Assembly: GCA_003482905.1 (NCBI GenBank)
Contig: DMXM01000010.1
Coordinates: 40,053 to 56,987 of the forward strand
DNA: 16,935 nt
Direction of reading: 5' to 3'
Source of the DNA: Elusimicrobiota bacterium
GTDB taxonomy: Bacteria > Elusimicrobiota > Elusimicrobia > Elusimicrobiales > UBA9959
Position numbers and translations under genes: made by a program. Below the pieces are notes generated by a model that made no database searches, was not told where the DNA came from, and worked only from the letters and a program-made list of their open reading frames with translations. Of the stretch, positions 1 to 6,013 are shown piece after piece. Each line of letters starts with the position of its first letter. Within the stretch, counting starts at the first letter, position 1.

Positions 1-20
1 AAGGAGGCTGGCTCCTTTTT
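1..20. terminator. Possible terminator hairpin at window edge
   Basis: A short inverted repeat, AAGGAG / CTCCTT around a 5-nt loop, runs into a T tract when read on the plus strand. It lies 24 nt beyond the stop of the first porin-like gene and could end that transcript (minus strand, tract outside the window) or a plus-strand gene from the left. The stem is short and half the context is missing. Confidence 0.3.
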
Positions 21-43
21 GCTGATCTGCTGGTTTTGAGGGG

Positions 44-1351
44 TTAGAAGCGGGCCGAGATGGCGCCGTAGACGAGTTTTGACTGGACGGCCTCAGGGTA
101 GAGGCCCAGCGGGGTAAAAACGGCGTAGACGGCGTTTAAGTGCAGGTTGTCGCCAAAGGCGTAAGAGGCTTTGACATCGTACTCGCTGGCTATCTGCAGG
201 GAGCCGCCGCCGGCGTTCCTGGTTGCGCGGAATTTGTACAGGTCGGCCGAGATGACGAGCTTCTTGTAGGGCAGGTCCGCGCCTATATTGATGACGTTCA
301 GGCCGGAGACGCCGTTGGGCAGGCCGTTGGCGGTGGCGGAGGTCTTTATCATGTCGTAAAGGGTGGCGCCGGCTATCTGGCCGTAGCCGTCGCGTTCCAT
401 GCCCTTGAATTTTTTGCCGAAAGACGGGAAGAAGGCCTTGTCGGTGGCGGGGTTGGCCCCGGGGTTGCCCGAGGACCGGCCATAGCCCAGGCGTACCCTG
501 GACTGGCCGAACATGGCTATATCCTGGTTCCAGGCGCCTTTCAGCATGAAGGCGTGGGCCTCGTATTTGCCGGTGCCCCCCCCCGCTTTTTCGGCCGTGC
601 CGCGCTGTATGACCGCTTCGCCGTCAAAAGAAAGCTGCTTCTGGCTTAGGAAATAGCGCAGGCCGGTGAACTTCTTGGTTTTGGCCGCGGCGTTGAAAAC
701 TATGTCCTGGCCGGGGCCGTCGTCGACCTCCCAGAAATGGTAGGCCTGCCAGAGGCCCTCGCTGGCGGGGTAATAGGCCGTGCCGCCGTACACCTTCAGG
801 TAGCGGTCGGTCTTGAACGGGCGGAAAAAGAAAAGGTCGGTCTTTATGTTGCGGTAAAGCTTGTCCATCTCTATGCGGCCGCCGGGCAGGCCCAGGTCGT
901 CGCTGCCGAGGGTTATGCCCTGGCCCAGGGTGAAGTCCTGCCGGCCGAAGGTGGCGGTTACGTTGCGGCGCAGGAAATTGTAGATCTTTACGTAGGCCCC
1001 GCGGACGAAGGGCGTGCCGTTGGTATTGGGCAGGCGGTTTATGGCGTCGGCGAACTGCGGGCTGGTTACGGTGTTGGAGGAGGCGCCGGGGCCCACGCTC
1101 TGCAGCACCACGCCCACGTCCATGGTGGAATCCGGCGTCTTCTCCAGCTTTATGCCCTTTATGATAAAGCCGATGGCGGCGTTCTCTGAGAAAAGCGGCT
1201 GGGAGGCCTGGAGGTCCCCGTAGACCAGGTGCTGGTAGTTGGCGGCCTTTATCTCTACGTCGGACGAGAGGTCCAGCTTGGTGGCTTGCGCGGCGGCCGG
1301 TATGAGCAGGGCCGTCAGGGCAGCGTATAGAGGTAAAGCCGGACGTTTCAT
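44..1351 (-). CDS. Outer-membrane beta-barrel (porin / alginate-export-like) protein
   Basis: The 435-residue product begins with a signal peptide (about residues 1-23, hydrophobic core ending AAAQA). It continues with alternating aromatic/hydrophobic strands and ends in a terminal Phe (ISARF), as outer-membrane barrels do. An 'AYVKIYNFLRRNVTATFGRQ' stretch followed by Gly-rich turns resembles the alginate-export/porin group, and the neighbour at 1452-2702 has a matching AY...GRQ block, so the two are probably paralogues. The likely role is passive or substrate-selective passage through the outer membrane; the substrate cannot be read from sequence. No Shine-Dalgarno motif precedes the ATG. 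Instead an exact TATAAT lies 8 nt upstream, suggesting a near-leaderless mRNA with its own promoter. Confidence 0.65.
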   Translation of the reverse strand: MKRPALPLYAALTALLIPAAAQATKLDLSSDVEIKAANYQHLVYGDLQASQPLFSENAAIGFIIKGIKLEKTPDSTMDVGVVLQSVGPGASSNTVTSPQFADAINRLPNTNGTPFVRGAYVKIYNFLRRNVTATFGRQDFTLGQGITLGSDDLGLPGGRIEMDKLYRNIKTDLFFFRPFKTDRYLKVYGGTAYYPASEGLWQAYHFWEVDDGPGQDIVFNAAAKTKKFTGLRYFLSQKQLSFDGEAVIQRGTAEKAGGGTGKYEAHAFMLKGAWNQDIAMFGQSRVRLGYGRSSGNPGANPATDKAFFPSFGKKFKGMERDGYGQIAGATLYDMIKTSATANGLPNGVSGLNVINIGADLPYKKLVISADLYKFRATRNAGGGSLQIASEYDVKASYAFGDNLHLNAVYAVFTPLGLYPEAVQSKLVYGAISARF

Positions 1352-1359
1352 CGCTACTA

Positions 1360-1368
1360 ATTATAACA
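1360..1368 (-). promoter_or_regulatory. Extended -10 box just upstream of the first porin gene
   Basis: On the minus strand this reads TGT-TATAAT, an extended -10 element with a T-rich stretch before it and no convincing -35. The box ends 8 nt before the ATG at 1351, so transcription should begin at or next to the start codon. Confidence 0.55.
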
Positions 1369-1399
1369 AAAAAGTAATGGATACCTTTAAGGGCAAAAT

Positions 1400-1432
1400 A
1401 AAAACCCCGGGGCTTTGGGGCCCCGGGGCTCT
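1400..1432 (-). terminator. Intrinsic terminator after the second porin gene
   Basis: On the minus strand an 8-bp all-G/C stem (CCCCGGGG twice, 8-nt loop) is followed by TTTTTATTTT, about 20 nt after the stop of the 1452-2702 gene. This separates the two porin genes into distinct transcripts, in agreement with the separate promoter of the first one. Confidence 0.85.
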
Positions 1433-1451
1433 ATTAATTAACTTTCGTTAA

Positions 1452-2702
1452 TTAGAACTTCACGTTCATGTACAGGCTGGCCAGGGAGACCGAGTCATCC
1501 TTGGCGACTATCGTGTACTCGTCCGGCATGAACATCGCCAGGCCGGCTTTGAAGGCCACGTTCTGGGAGTGGGTCCAGGTGGCGATCAGGTTGGCTTCGC
1601 TGCCGATGTGCTCCACGGCTCCGACCTTCTCGGTGTAGGAGAAGTCGTAGTACTTGGCGCACAGGTTAAGCTTGCTGATCTTCTCCGGAGCCCAGTTGGC
1701 GCCCACGTTCCAGGTGGTCAGGTTGTTGAGCCCGGTAATGGCGGTGGGGACGTTCACGCCGATGCCGCCCATGATGAGGCCGGGGCGATAGTTGGCGTTG
1801 ATGTCCTGGAAGGACTTGTCCGAGGAGTCGGCGGCATTCTTGTCGCCGGTGCCCATGGCGTATTCGCCCATGAGGTTCACCTTGCCCAGGAAGTCGTAAG
1901 CATAGCTTACGTTCACTTTCATGGCAGAGCCCTTGTATTCCTTGTTGGTGGTGGAGGTCAGGTTGCGGTTCATGCCCATGTTCATGGCATATTCCGCGCC
2001 GTATTCCACGCCGGCGTACTTGCCGTTGGCCTTAACGCCTATGACCTGCAGGTTGTTCAGCTTGGCAAGGGTGTTGTAGTCCTTGGCCTCGTAATAGTAA
2101 GCGGAGGGCTTCACTATTTCGGAGTAGTCGTAGGAGGCGGTCACGCCGTAAACGTCGATGTCGTCGTTAGTGGTGGTGTTGCCTTCGGTCTGCTTGGCAA
2201 GCAGGGCGGTCACGCCCAGCTTGTCCTTGGACCACTTGGAGGTCCAGCCGTCCAAGGCTACCGCGAAGGTGTTCAGTCCGCGGGTATACCAGTTGGCGGG
2301 GCCGTAGTAGATAACGATATCGCCATCGTTGCCGTAATACTGGCGGCCGATCTGGTGATCGACGCCGAACACGCCTTTCAGGGTCAGGTAAGCCTGCTCG
2401 AACTGGAACTGGTCGATGATGGTGTTGACTTTTTCGGGCGCGTCGCCCATCTGGCGGTTGCACTTAACCGCGCTGACGGTGGCGGCCACGTCTTCATTGA
2501 GGTCAAAACCGGCGTTGATCATAACGCGGTGATTGACTTCGCCGAACTTGTCCGAAGCGTCCTTATTGAAGTCCTTGGCGTTGTTTACCACAAAGCCCTG
2601 GCCTTCTATGCTGCCGTTGTACTTGAAGTTCTTGAGCAGTTCGGCGTTGGCAATGTTGCCCACAAGCGCGACCAGCGCAAGCATTCCTATTACTTTTTTC
2701 AT
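1452..2702 (-). CDS. Major porin-like outer-membrane protein
   Basis: The 416-residue product has a clear signal peptide (residues 1-20, MKKVIGMLALVALVGNIANA), many Tyr/Trp-rich amphipathic strands and a C-terminal Phe (NVKF), indicating an outer-membrane beta-barrel. The block 'FEQAYLTLKGVFGVDHQIGRQ' resembles alginate-export/porin proteins and is echoed in the downstream paralogue. A strong ribosome site (AGGAGGAG, 7 nt from ATG) fixes the start. The strong TTGACA promoter, long structured leader and dedicated terminator suggest a highly expressed, post-transcriptionally controlled major outer-membrane protein. That expression level is inference. Two cysteines (in 'VKCNRQ' and 'NLCAKY') are unusual for a porin. 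Confidence 0.75.
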   Translation of the reverse strand: MKKVIGMLALVALVGNIANAELLKNFKYNGSIEGQGFVVNNAKDFNKDASDKFGEVNHRVMINAGFDLNEDVAATVSAVKCNRQMGDAPEKVNTIIDQFQFEQAYLTLKGVFGVDHQIGRQYYGNDGDIVIYYGPANWYTRGLNTFAVALDGWTSKWSKDKLGVTALLAKQTEGNTTTNDDIDVYGVTASYDYSEIVKPSAYYYEAKDYNTLAKLNNLQVIGVKANGKYAGVEYGAEYAMNMGMNRNLTSTTNKEYKGSAMKVNVSYAYDFLGKVNLMGEYAMGTGDKNAADSSDKSFQDINANYRPGLIMGGIGVNVPTAITGLNNLTTWNVGANWAPEKISKLNLCAKYYDFSYTEKVGAVEHIGSEANLIATWTHSQNVAFKAGLAMFMPDEYTIVAKDDSVSLASLYMNVKF

Positions 2703-2940
2703 TAATTACTCCTCCTGTTATGTCGTAAGCCCGTTGCCGGGGCTTAGTTCCGGTCCCTTGCGGGGCCGGTACTGCGCTCTTACTGTGAAGTTTTAAGGCT
2801 TTACAGTTAGGGCCTGCCCCTTTCGGGGCCTACGGCCTTGCTGGAGAAGCGCCTTGAAATTGGCGCTCCGCTCCCCCCATTACCCCGGGGTGGCGGACTC
2901 CCCGTACTGCGTTTAGGGAGCCTCCTCTACAGAGCAAGGT
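2703..2940 (-). ncRNA. Structured 5' leader of the major porin mRNA (candidate cis-regulatory RNA)
   Basis: Between the promoter and the ribosome site the minus strand can form a chain of hairpins. A closing stem CCTTGCT/AGCAAGG (2933-2939 with 2836-2842) encloses one hairpin at 2896-2922 (7 bp, 13-nt loop) and another at 2848-2867 (6 bp, 8-nt loop). Downstream come 2816-2829 (5 bp, GAAA loop), 2782-2807 (8 of 9 pairs), 2750-2769 (7 of 8 pairs, GCAA loop) and 2726-2746 (7 bp). The octamer CGCAGTAC occurs twice. I do not recognise a known riboswitch class. It could be a regulatory aptamer, a stability leader like those of other outer-membrane protein mRNAs, or both. No gene is seen in this stretch. 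Confidence 0.5.
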
Positions 2941-2941
2941 T

Positions 2942-2970
2942 ATTATTACAAAAAGGTTTCGGCATGTCAA
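2942..2970 (-). promoter_or_regulatory. Promoter of the major porin gene
   Basis: On the minus strand TTGACA (2965-2970) is followed after 17 nt by AATAAT (2942-2947), preceded by TGT as an extended -10. A start near 2935 is predicted, giving a leader of about 230 nt. This start would clip the 5' strand of the leader's closing stem, so an upstream start may also be used. Confidence 0.65.
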
Positions 2971-2982
2971 TCTGATATCTAT

Positions 2983-3003
2983 ATTATATGTCTTATATGT
3001 CAA
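2983..3003 (-). promoter_or_regulatory. Second, upstream promoter-like elements for the porin
   Basis: A second TTGACA (2998-3003) and an exact TATAAT (2983-2988) lie upstream in an AT-rich tract, but they are only 9 nt apart and so do not form one standard promoter. A start from this TATAAT (about 2976) would include the complete closing stem of the leader. Confidence 0.3.
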
Positions 3004-3011
3004 AGCATATG

Positions 3012-3043
3012 AAAAAGCCCGGCCATATGTCATGGCCGGGCTT
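3012..3043 (-). terminator. Intrinsic terminator of the acyP-sigma-apt-tRNA-TPR operon
   Basis: A 12-bp inverted repeat (AAGCCCGGCCAT / ATGGCCGGGCTT, 5-nt loop) runs into a T tract on the minus strand, 23 nt after the stop of the TPR gene. It also separates this operon from the porin promoter. Confidence 0.85.
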
Positions 3044-3065
3044 CTCGGTCAGGCGGTCGTCTCTG

Positions 3066-3728
3066 TTATTTACTGGCGGGCGCCGGGCCGGTCAGGCGGG
3101 CTTTGGCCTGCGCCGCCCAGGAGGTGTCCGGGTAGAGCAGCACTATTTTTTCATAGGAGGCTTTGGCCAGGTCCATGGTGCCGGACATTTCCTGCGCGCG
3201 GGCCAGCGAGGCGTGGGTTTCCGGGGCCAGGAAGTGCTCCGGGTACTTGGAAAGGAAATCCGCGTACTGGGCCTGGGCGCCGGCAATGTCGCCGGCGGCT
3301 TCCTTGCATTTGCCCAGGTTGTATATGGCGAAAGGGCCGAGGTCCTTGGACTTGAGGATCTTGGTATATTCCGCGCCGGCTTCAGCGTACTTGCCCTGCG
3401 CAAAAAGCATGTCGCCCTTGGTAAGCGTGGCGTAGGGGGCGGCGCTGGTGTTGCCGTAAGAGGTCTCTATGGCGGCCAGCTGCTCCTGGGCCTGCTGTAT
3501 GTTGCCGCCGTAGCCCACCTGCTGGGCGATGAACAGGTTCTTCCAGGCGGTGTCGCGCAGGTCGCGGTAGTGGATGAAGAAGTAAACGGCGAAGATCGCC
3601 GCCGCCAGCAGCACCACGGCCGAGCCTATGAAGGTCTCGCGGTTGTTCTTTATCCAGGCGAGGGCGCCGTCGAATTTAGCGGGGGCGGTTTCAAGATTGC
3701 CGCTCGCTATCCATGATGTTTCGGGCAT
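3066..3728 (-). CDS. Membrane-anchored TPR-repeat protein
   Basis: The 220-residue product has a short N-terminal tail, one transmembrane segment (about residues 34-53, IGSAVVLLAAAIFAVYFFIHY) and then TPR-like helical pairs (for example 'GDMLFAQGKYAEAGAEYTKIL', 'YNLGKCKEAAGDIAGAQAQY' and 'THASLARAQEMSGTMDLAKASYEKIV'). The anchor plus TPR layout resembles YfgM/TPR_21 proteins, which act as periplasm-facing scaffolds or chaperone partners. A precise role is not evident. The ribosome site AAGGAG lies 12 nt before ATG. It is the last gene of its operon, directly after tRNA-Arg and followed by a strong terminator. Confidence 0.75.
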   Translation of the reverse strand: MPETSWIASGNLETAPAKFDGALAWIKNNRETFIGSAVVLLAAAIFAVYFFIHYRDLRDTAWKNLFIAQQVGYGGNIQQAQEQLAAIETSYGNTSAAPYATLTKGDMLFAQGKYAEAGAEYTKILKSKDLGPFAIYNLGKCKEAAGDIAGAQAQYADFLSKYPEHFLAPETHASLARAQEMSGTMDLAKASYEKIVLLYPDTSWAAQAKARLTGPAPASK

Positions 3729-3751
3729 ATTATGTGTATCTCCTTAAGATC

Positions 3752-3826
3752 TGGTGCCCCCGAGAGGAATCGAACCTCTATTTGGAGTTTAGGAAACTCT
3801 CGTCCTATCCGTTGAACGACGGGGGC
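3752..3826 (-). tRNA. tRNA-Arg (anticodon CCU), CCA encoded
   Basis: The minus strand folds as a full cloverleaf: acceptor GCCCCCG/CGGGGGC (7 bp), D stem GTTC/GGAC, anticodon loop TTCCTAA with CCT at 3791-3793, T stem AGAGG/CCTCT with loop TTCGATT, discriminator A and encoded CCA. The outermost anticodon-stem pair (27-43) is an A-C mismatch. It decodes AGG. It lies 17 nt after the apt stop and 23 nt before the TPR gene start, so it is probably excised from the operon mRNA unless it has its own promoter, which I do not see. Confidence 0.95.
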
Positions 3827-3843
3827 CGCTGTCGCACCGCTAA

Positions 3844-4386
3844 CTAGTATTTTATCAAAGAATGGATGGTCCGGCCAGGGAGCTTTGCGCGGCCTTGGAG
3901 GAACTCCAGTTCTATCAGCATGGAAATGCCGGCTACTTTGCCGCCGATCTTCTCCACCAGGGCGCAGACCGCGGCGGCGGTGCCGCCGGTGGCCAGCACG
4001 TCGTCCACTATCAGCACTTTCTCTCCCGGCTTCACGGCGTCGGCGTGCATCTCCAGCGTGTCCGTGCCGTACTCAAGGGCGTAGGACTCGCTTACCGTTT
4101 TGTACGGCAGCTTGCCTTTCTTCCTCACCGGCACCAGGCCCGCGCCCAGCTCCAGGGCTATGGGCGCCGCCAGCAGGAAGCCGCGGGCCTCTATGCCCAG
4201 CACCTTGGTTATGCCGGCGCCCTTGAACTGCGCGGCTATGTGGCCGATGGTTTCGGAGAAAGCGGCGTGGTCCGCCAGCACCGGCGTGATGTCCTTAAAA
4301 ACTATCCCTTTCTTGGGGAAGTCCGGCACGTCCCGGATTATCGACTTAACTTTAGAGGCTAAAGCCTCGGCGGCAGCTTGTGTCAT
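3844..4386 (-). CDS. apt: Adenine phosphoribosyltransferase
   Basis: Converts adenine and PRPP to AMP and pyrophosphate in cytoplasmic purine salvage. The 180-residue length is typical of the family. The N-terminal 'IRDVPDFPKKGIVFKDITPVL' block, the 'GIEARGF' motif (about 64-70) and the PRPP-binding loop 'VLIVDDVLATGGTAAA' (about 124-139) are all present. The ribosome site AAGAGG precedes the ATG. It starts 8 nt after the stop of the sigma factor gene and is followed by tRNA-Arg, so it is transcribed as part of that operon. Confidence 0.95.
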   Translation of the reverse strand: MTQAAAEALASKVKSIIRDVPDFPKKGIVFKDITPVLADHAAFSETIGHIAAQFKGAGITKVLGIEARGFLLAAPIALELGAGLVPVRKKGKLPYKTVSESYALEYGTDTLEMHADAVKPGEKVLIVDDVLATGGTAAAVCALVEKIGGKVAGISMLIELEFLQGRAKLPGRTIHSLIKY

Positions 4387-4394
4387 AAGGCCTC

Positions 4395-5447
4395 TTATTT
4401 CTTTCCTTTTTGTTTGCGCGGCGCGTAGGGCTTGGTGGGGATGGCGTCGCCCAGTATATCCGTCTTCACCTTGGGCTGGTGCCAGCCCGGCTGCAGGTTG
4501 GTGTGCTCCGGCCGGCGGCCCAGTTCTATCAGGCCCATCTTGGCGGCCACGCGGCGCAGGCGCAGCAGGGCGCGCTCCTCTATCTGGCGCACGCGCTCGC
4601 GCGACAGGCTTAGCTTCTTGCCTATGTCGTTCAAGGTCATGGGCGTCTGGCCCGTCAGGCCGTAGCGGAACTCCACTATCATGCGTTCCCGCTCGCCTAT
4701 TTCCACCAGCGCGTCCTTCAGGTCGTCATGCAGGCGCAGTATGGAGATAAGGTTGTCGGGCGAGGCCGCGGAGTCGTCCTTGATGGTGTCGCCCATGGTG
4801 TCGTCCGTGTCGCCGCTGCTCGACAGCGGGGTCTCCATGGAGGACAGGCCGGTGACTATCTCCGAGGCGTTCAAAGCCGTGCGCACCTGGTTGGCGTTCC
4901 AATGCATGTGCTTGGCCATTTCGGCCATGGTTGGGTCCCGGCCCAGTTTGCCGTGCATGGCGTCCCACTGCTTAAGCCATTTGCGCAGCGCCGTCCACGC
5001 GTGCGGCGGTATGCGGATGGTCTTGGAATTCTCTTCCACCGAGCGGCGCACGTACTGCTCCACCCAGTAGGAGGCGTAGGTGGAAAAGCGGTAGCCCTTG
5101 CTGGGCTCGAATTTGTCTATGGCGTGCAGCAGGCCCAGGTTGCCCTCTTCCACCAGGTCCATCAGGTCCGCGCCGGCGTACAGGAAGCGTTTGGCTATGG
5201 GGATGACCAGTTTGAGGTTCAGCTCCATTATGCGCTCTTTGGCGCGGCGGTCGCCGCGCTTCACGCGCTTCCACAGTTCGTGCGATTCCTCGCGGGAGAT
5301 CTTGTGGTCTATCTGGCTGATCTTGCGGATGTACTGGTTGGTCGAGTCGATGTTTATGTCGCTCAGTTTTTCCTTGATCCCGGTTTTGGCGGCCTCCTCT
5401 TTCTTGGGGGCTTCTTCTTTTTCCTGGTCTTCTGTTTCGTCGGACAT
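4395..5447 (-). CDS. RpoS-like (group 2/3) sigma-70 family factor
   Basis: A 350-residue RNA polymerase sigma factor. An acidic/basic N-terminus (1-30) is followed by region 1.2 (about 36-60), region 2 (about 65-145, with 'NLKLV', 'DLMDLVEEGNLGLLHAIDKFEPSKGYRFSTYA' signatures), region 3 (about 150-205) and region 4 with the helix-turn-helix 'TLNDIGKKLSLSRERVRQIE' (281-300). It lacks the large region 1.1 of primary sigma factors. The -10 recognition helix reads 'YASYWVEQYVRRS': the equivalent of E. coli RpoD Trp433 is Tyr, Arg436 is Glu and Thr440 is Arg, while Gln437 is kept. A basic tail of about 47 residues follows region 4. The start is set by a GAGGG site 5 nt upstream. It is in an operon with acyP and apt. 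It is probably an accessory sigma factor; the regulon is unknown. Confidence 0.88.
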   Translation of the reverse strand: MSDETEDQEKEEAPKKEEAAKTGIKEKLSDINIDSTNQYIRKISQIDHKISREESHELWKRVKRGDRRAKERIMELNLKLVIPIAKRFLYAGADLMDLVEEGNLGLLHAIDKFEPSKGYRFSTYASYWVEQYVRRSVEENSKTIRIPPHAWTALRKWLKQWDAMHGKLGRDPTMAEMAKHMHWNANQVRTALNASEIVTGLSSMETPLSSSGDTDDTMGDTIKDDSAASPDNLISILRLHDDLKDALVEIGERERMIVEFRYGLTGQTPMTLNDIGKKLSLSRERVRQIEERALLRLRRVAAKMGLIELGRRPEHTNLQPGWHQPKVKTDILGDAIPTKPYAPRKQKGKK

Positions 5448-5458
5448 TTTTCCCTCTT

Positions 5459-5737
5459 CTACGCCGTGGGTTTTATATGAAAATCTTTTTCCGCCGTTTG
5501 GCTGTCCAGCATTTCCTGCGTTTCGGCTTCCTGCACCTCGGCCCAGGGGTGGCCGCTCTTTATCTCTTTAAGGAAGGAGTCCAGCGCGGGCACGCCGCCC
5601 TGCGCCTCCCCCTCCACCGCGCCGTCCAGGGCGTTCCTGACCCAGCCGGCAACGGCGTGTTTGGCGGCCGCTTCCTTTACGAACCAGCGGTAGCCCACGC
5701 CCTGCACCCTGCCCGATATCCTGAAGCTCAAACGCAT
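5459..5737 (-). CDS. acyP: Acylphosphatase
   Basis: Small cytoplasmic enzyme hydrolysing acyl phosphates. The 92-residue product has the family signature 'GRVQGVGYRWFV' (9-20) with catalytic Arg17 and Asn35 in 'GWVRN'. The ATG at 5737 is chosen over an in-frame GTG at 5758 because AGGAAA lies just upstream of the ATG and nothing suitable precedes the GTG. It is the first gene of the operon leading to the sigma factor (11-nt gap) and has a good promoter about 40 nt upstream. Confidence 0.93.
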   Translation of the reverse strand: MRLSFRISGRVQGVGYRWFVKEAAAKHAVAGWVRNALDGAVEGEAQGGVPALDSFLKEIKSGHPWAEVQEAETQEMLDSQTAEKDFHIKPTA

Positions 5738-5775
5738 ATATTGTTTCCTGAACCGCACTTAATAATACTAAAAAG

Positions 5776-5804
5776 GGTATACCCTGGCAAGAAGGTATTG
5801 ACAA
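5776..5804 (-). promoter_or_regulatory. Promoter of the acyP-sigma-apt operon, with palindrome over the -10
   Basis: Minus strand: TTGTCA (5799-5804), 17-nt spacer, TATACC (5776-5781). The -10 lies inside the perfect palindrome GGGTATACCC (5775-5784), which could bind a regulator or be chance. Confidence 0.6.
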
Positions 5805-5819
5805 GGCAACAGCCGCCGG

Positions 5820-5849
5820 AAAAAGGCGAACCCGCCGGGGAGGCGGGTT
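5820..5849 (-). terminator. Terminator after tRNA-Pro(CGG)
   Basis: AACCCGCC/GGCGGGTT (8 bp, 5-nt loop) followed by CGCC and TTTTT on the minus strand, 24 nt beyond the tRNA. The T tract is displaced by four bases, so efficiency may be moderate. Confidence 0.65.
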
Positions 5850-5873
5850 TGGAACTTGCCGGGGAAAATAGGA

Positions 5874-5946
5874 TCGGGGCGGTGAGATTTGAACTCACGA
5901 TCTCTCGCACCCGAAGCGAGCGCTCTACCAGCTGAGCCACGCCCCG
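5874..5946 (-). tRNA. tRNA-Pro (anticodon CGG)
   Basis: Minus-strand cloverleaf: acceptor CGGGGCG/CGCCCCG, D stem GCTC/GAGC, anticodon stem CTCGC/GCGAG with loop TTCGGGT (anticodon at 5911-5913), T stem GTGAG/CTCAC, discriminator A. CCA is not encoded (ATCC follows). It decodes CCG. Acceptor, D stem and anticodon stem are identical to the tRNA-Pro(GGG) at 9723-9794, while the T arm differs. Confidence 0.95.
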
Positions 5947-5980
5947 ACAAAAACCTGGCTTCGGGATTTAACGTCCTCTT

Positions 5981-5989
5981 ATGATAGCA
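5981..5989 (-). promoter_or_regulatory. Extended -10 for tRNA-Pro(CGG)
   Basis: TGC-TATCAT on the minus strand, preceded by CTT, 34 nt upstream of the tRNA 5' end. It matches the TTTGCTAT pattern before the other tRNA-Pro and the glycosyltransferase gene. No strong -35 is seen. Confidence 0.5.
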
Positions 5990-6013
5990 AAGTCTTAAGC
6001 GCAAAGTCTAATT

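Noticed and set aside
1569..2705. Long plus-strand frame opposite the major porin (378 codons)
   Set aside because: An antisense shadow caused by codon bias; the minus-strand frame has a signal peptide, ribosome site, promoter and terminator.
2836..2940. Resemblance of the porin leader 5' part (GTAGAGG ... AGTA) to a lysine riboswitch
   Set aside because: Only short strings match; the conserved lysine-aptamer core and stem order are not present, and a porin is not a typical target.
2830..3033. A 67-codon open frame on the minus strand across the porin promoter and leader
   Set aside because: It runs through the terminator-promoter region and the leader hairpins, has no ribosome site and resembles no protein; the RNA structure explains the sequence better.
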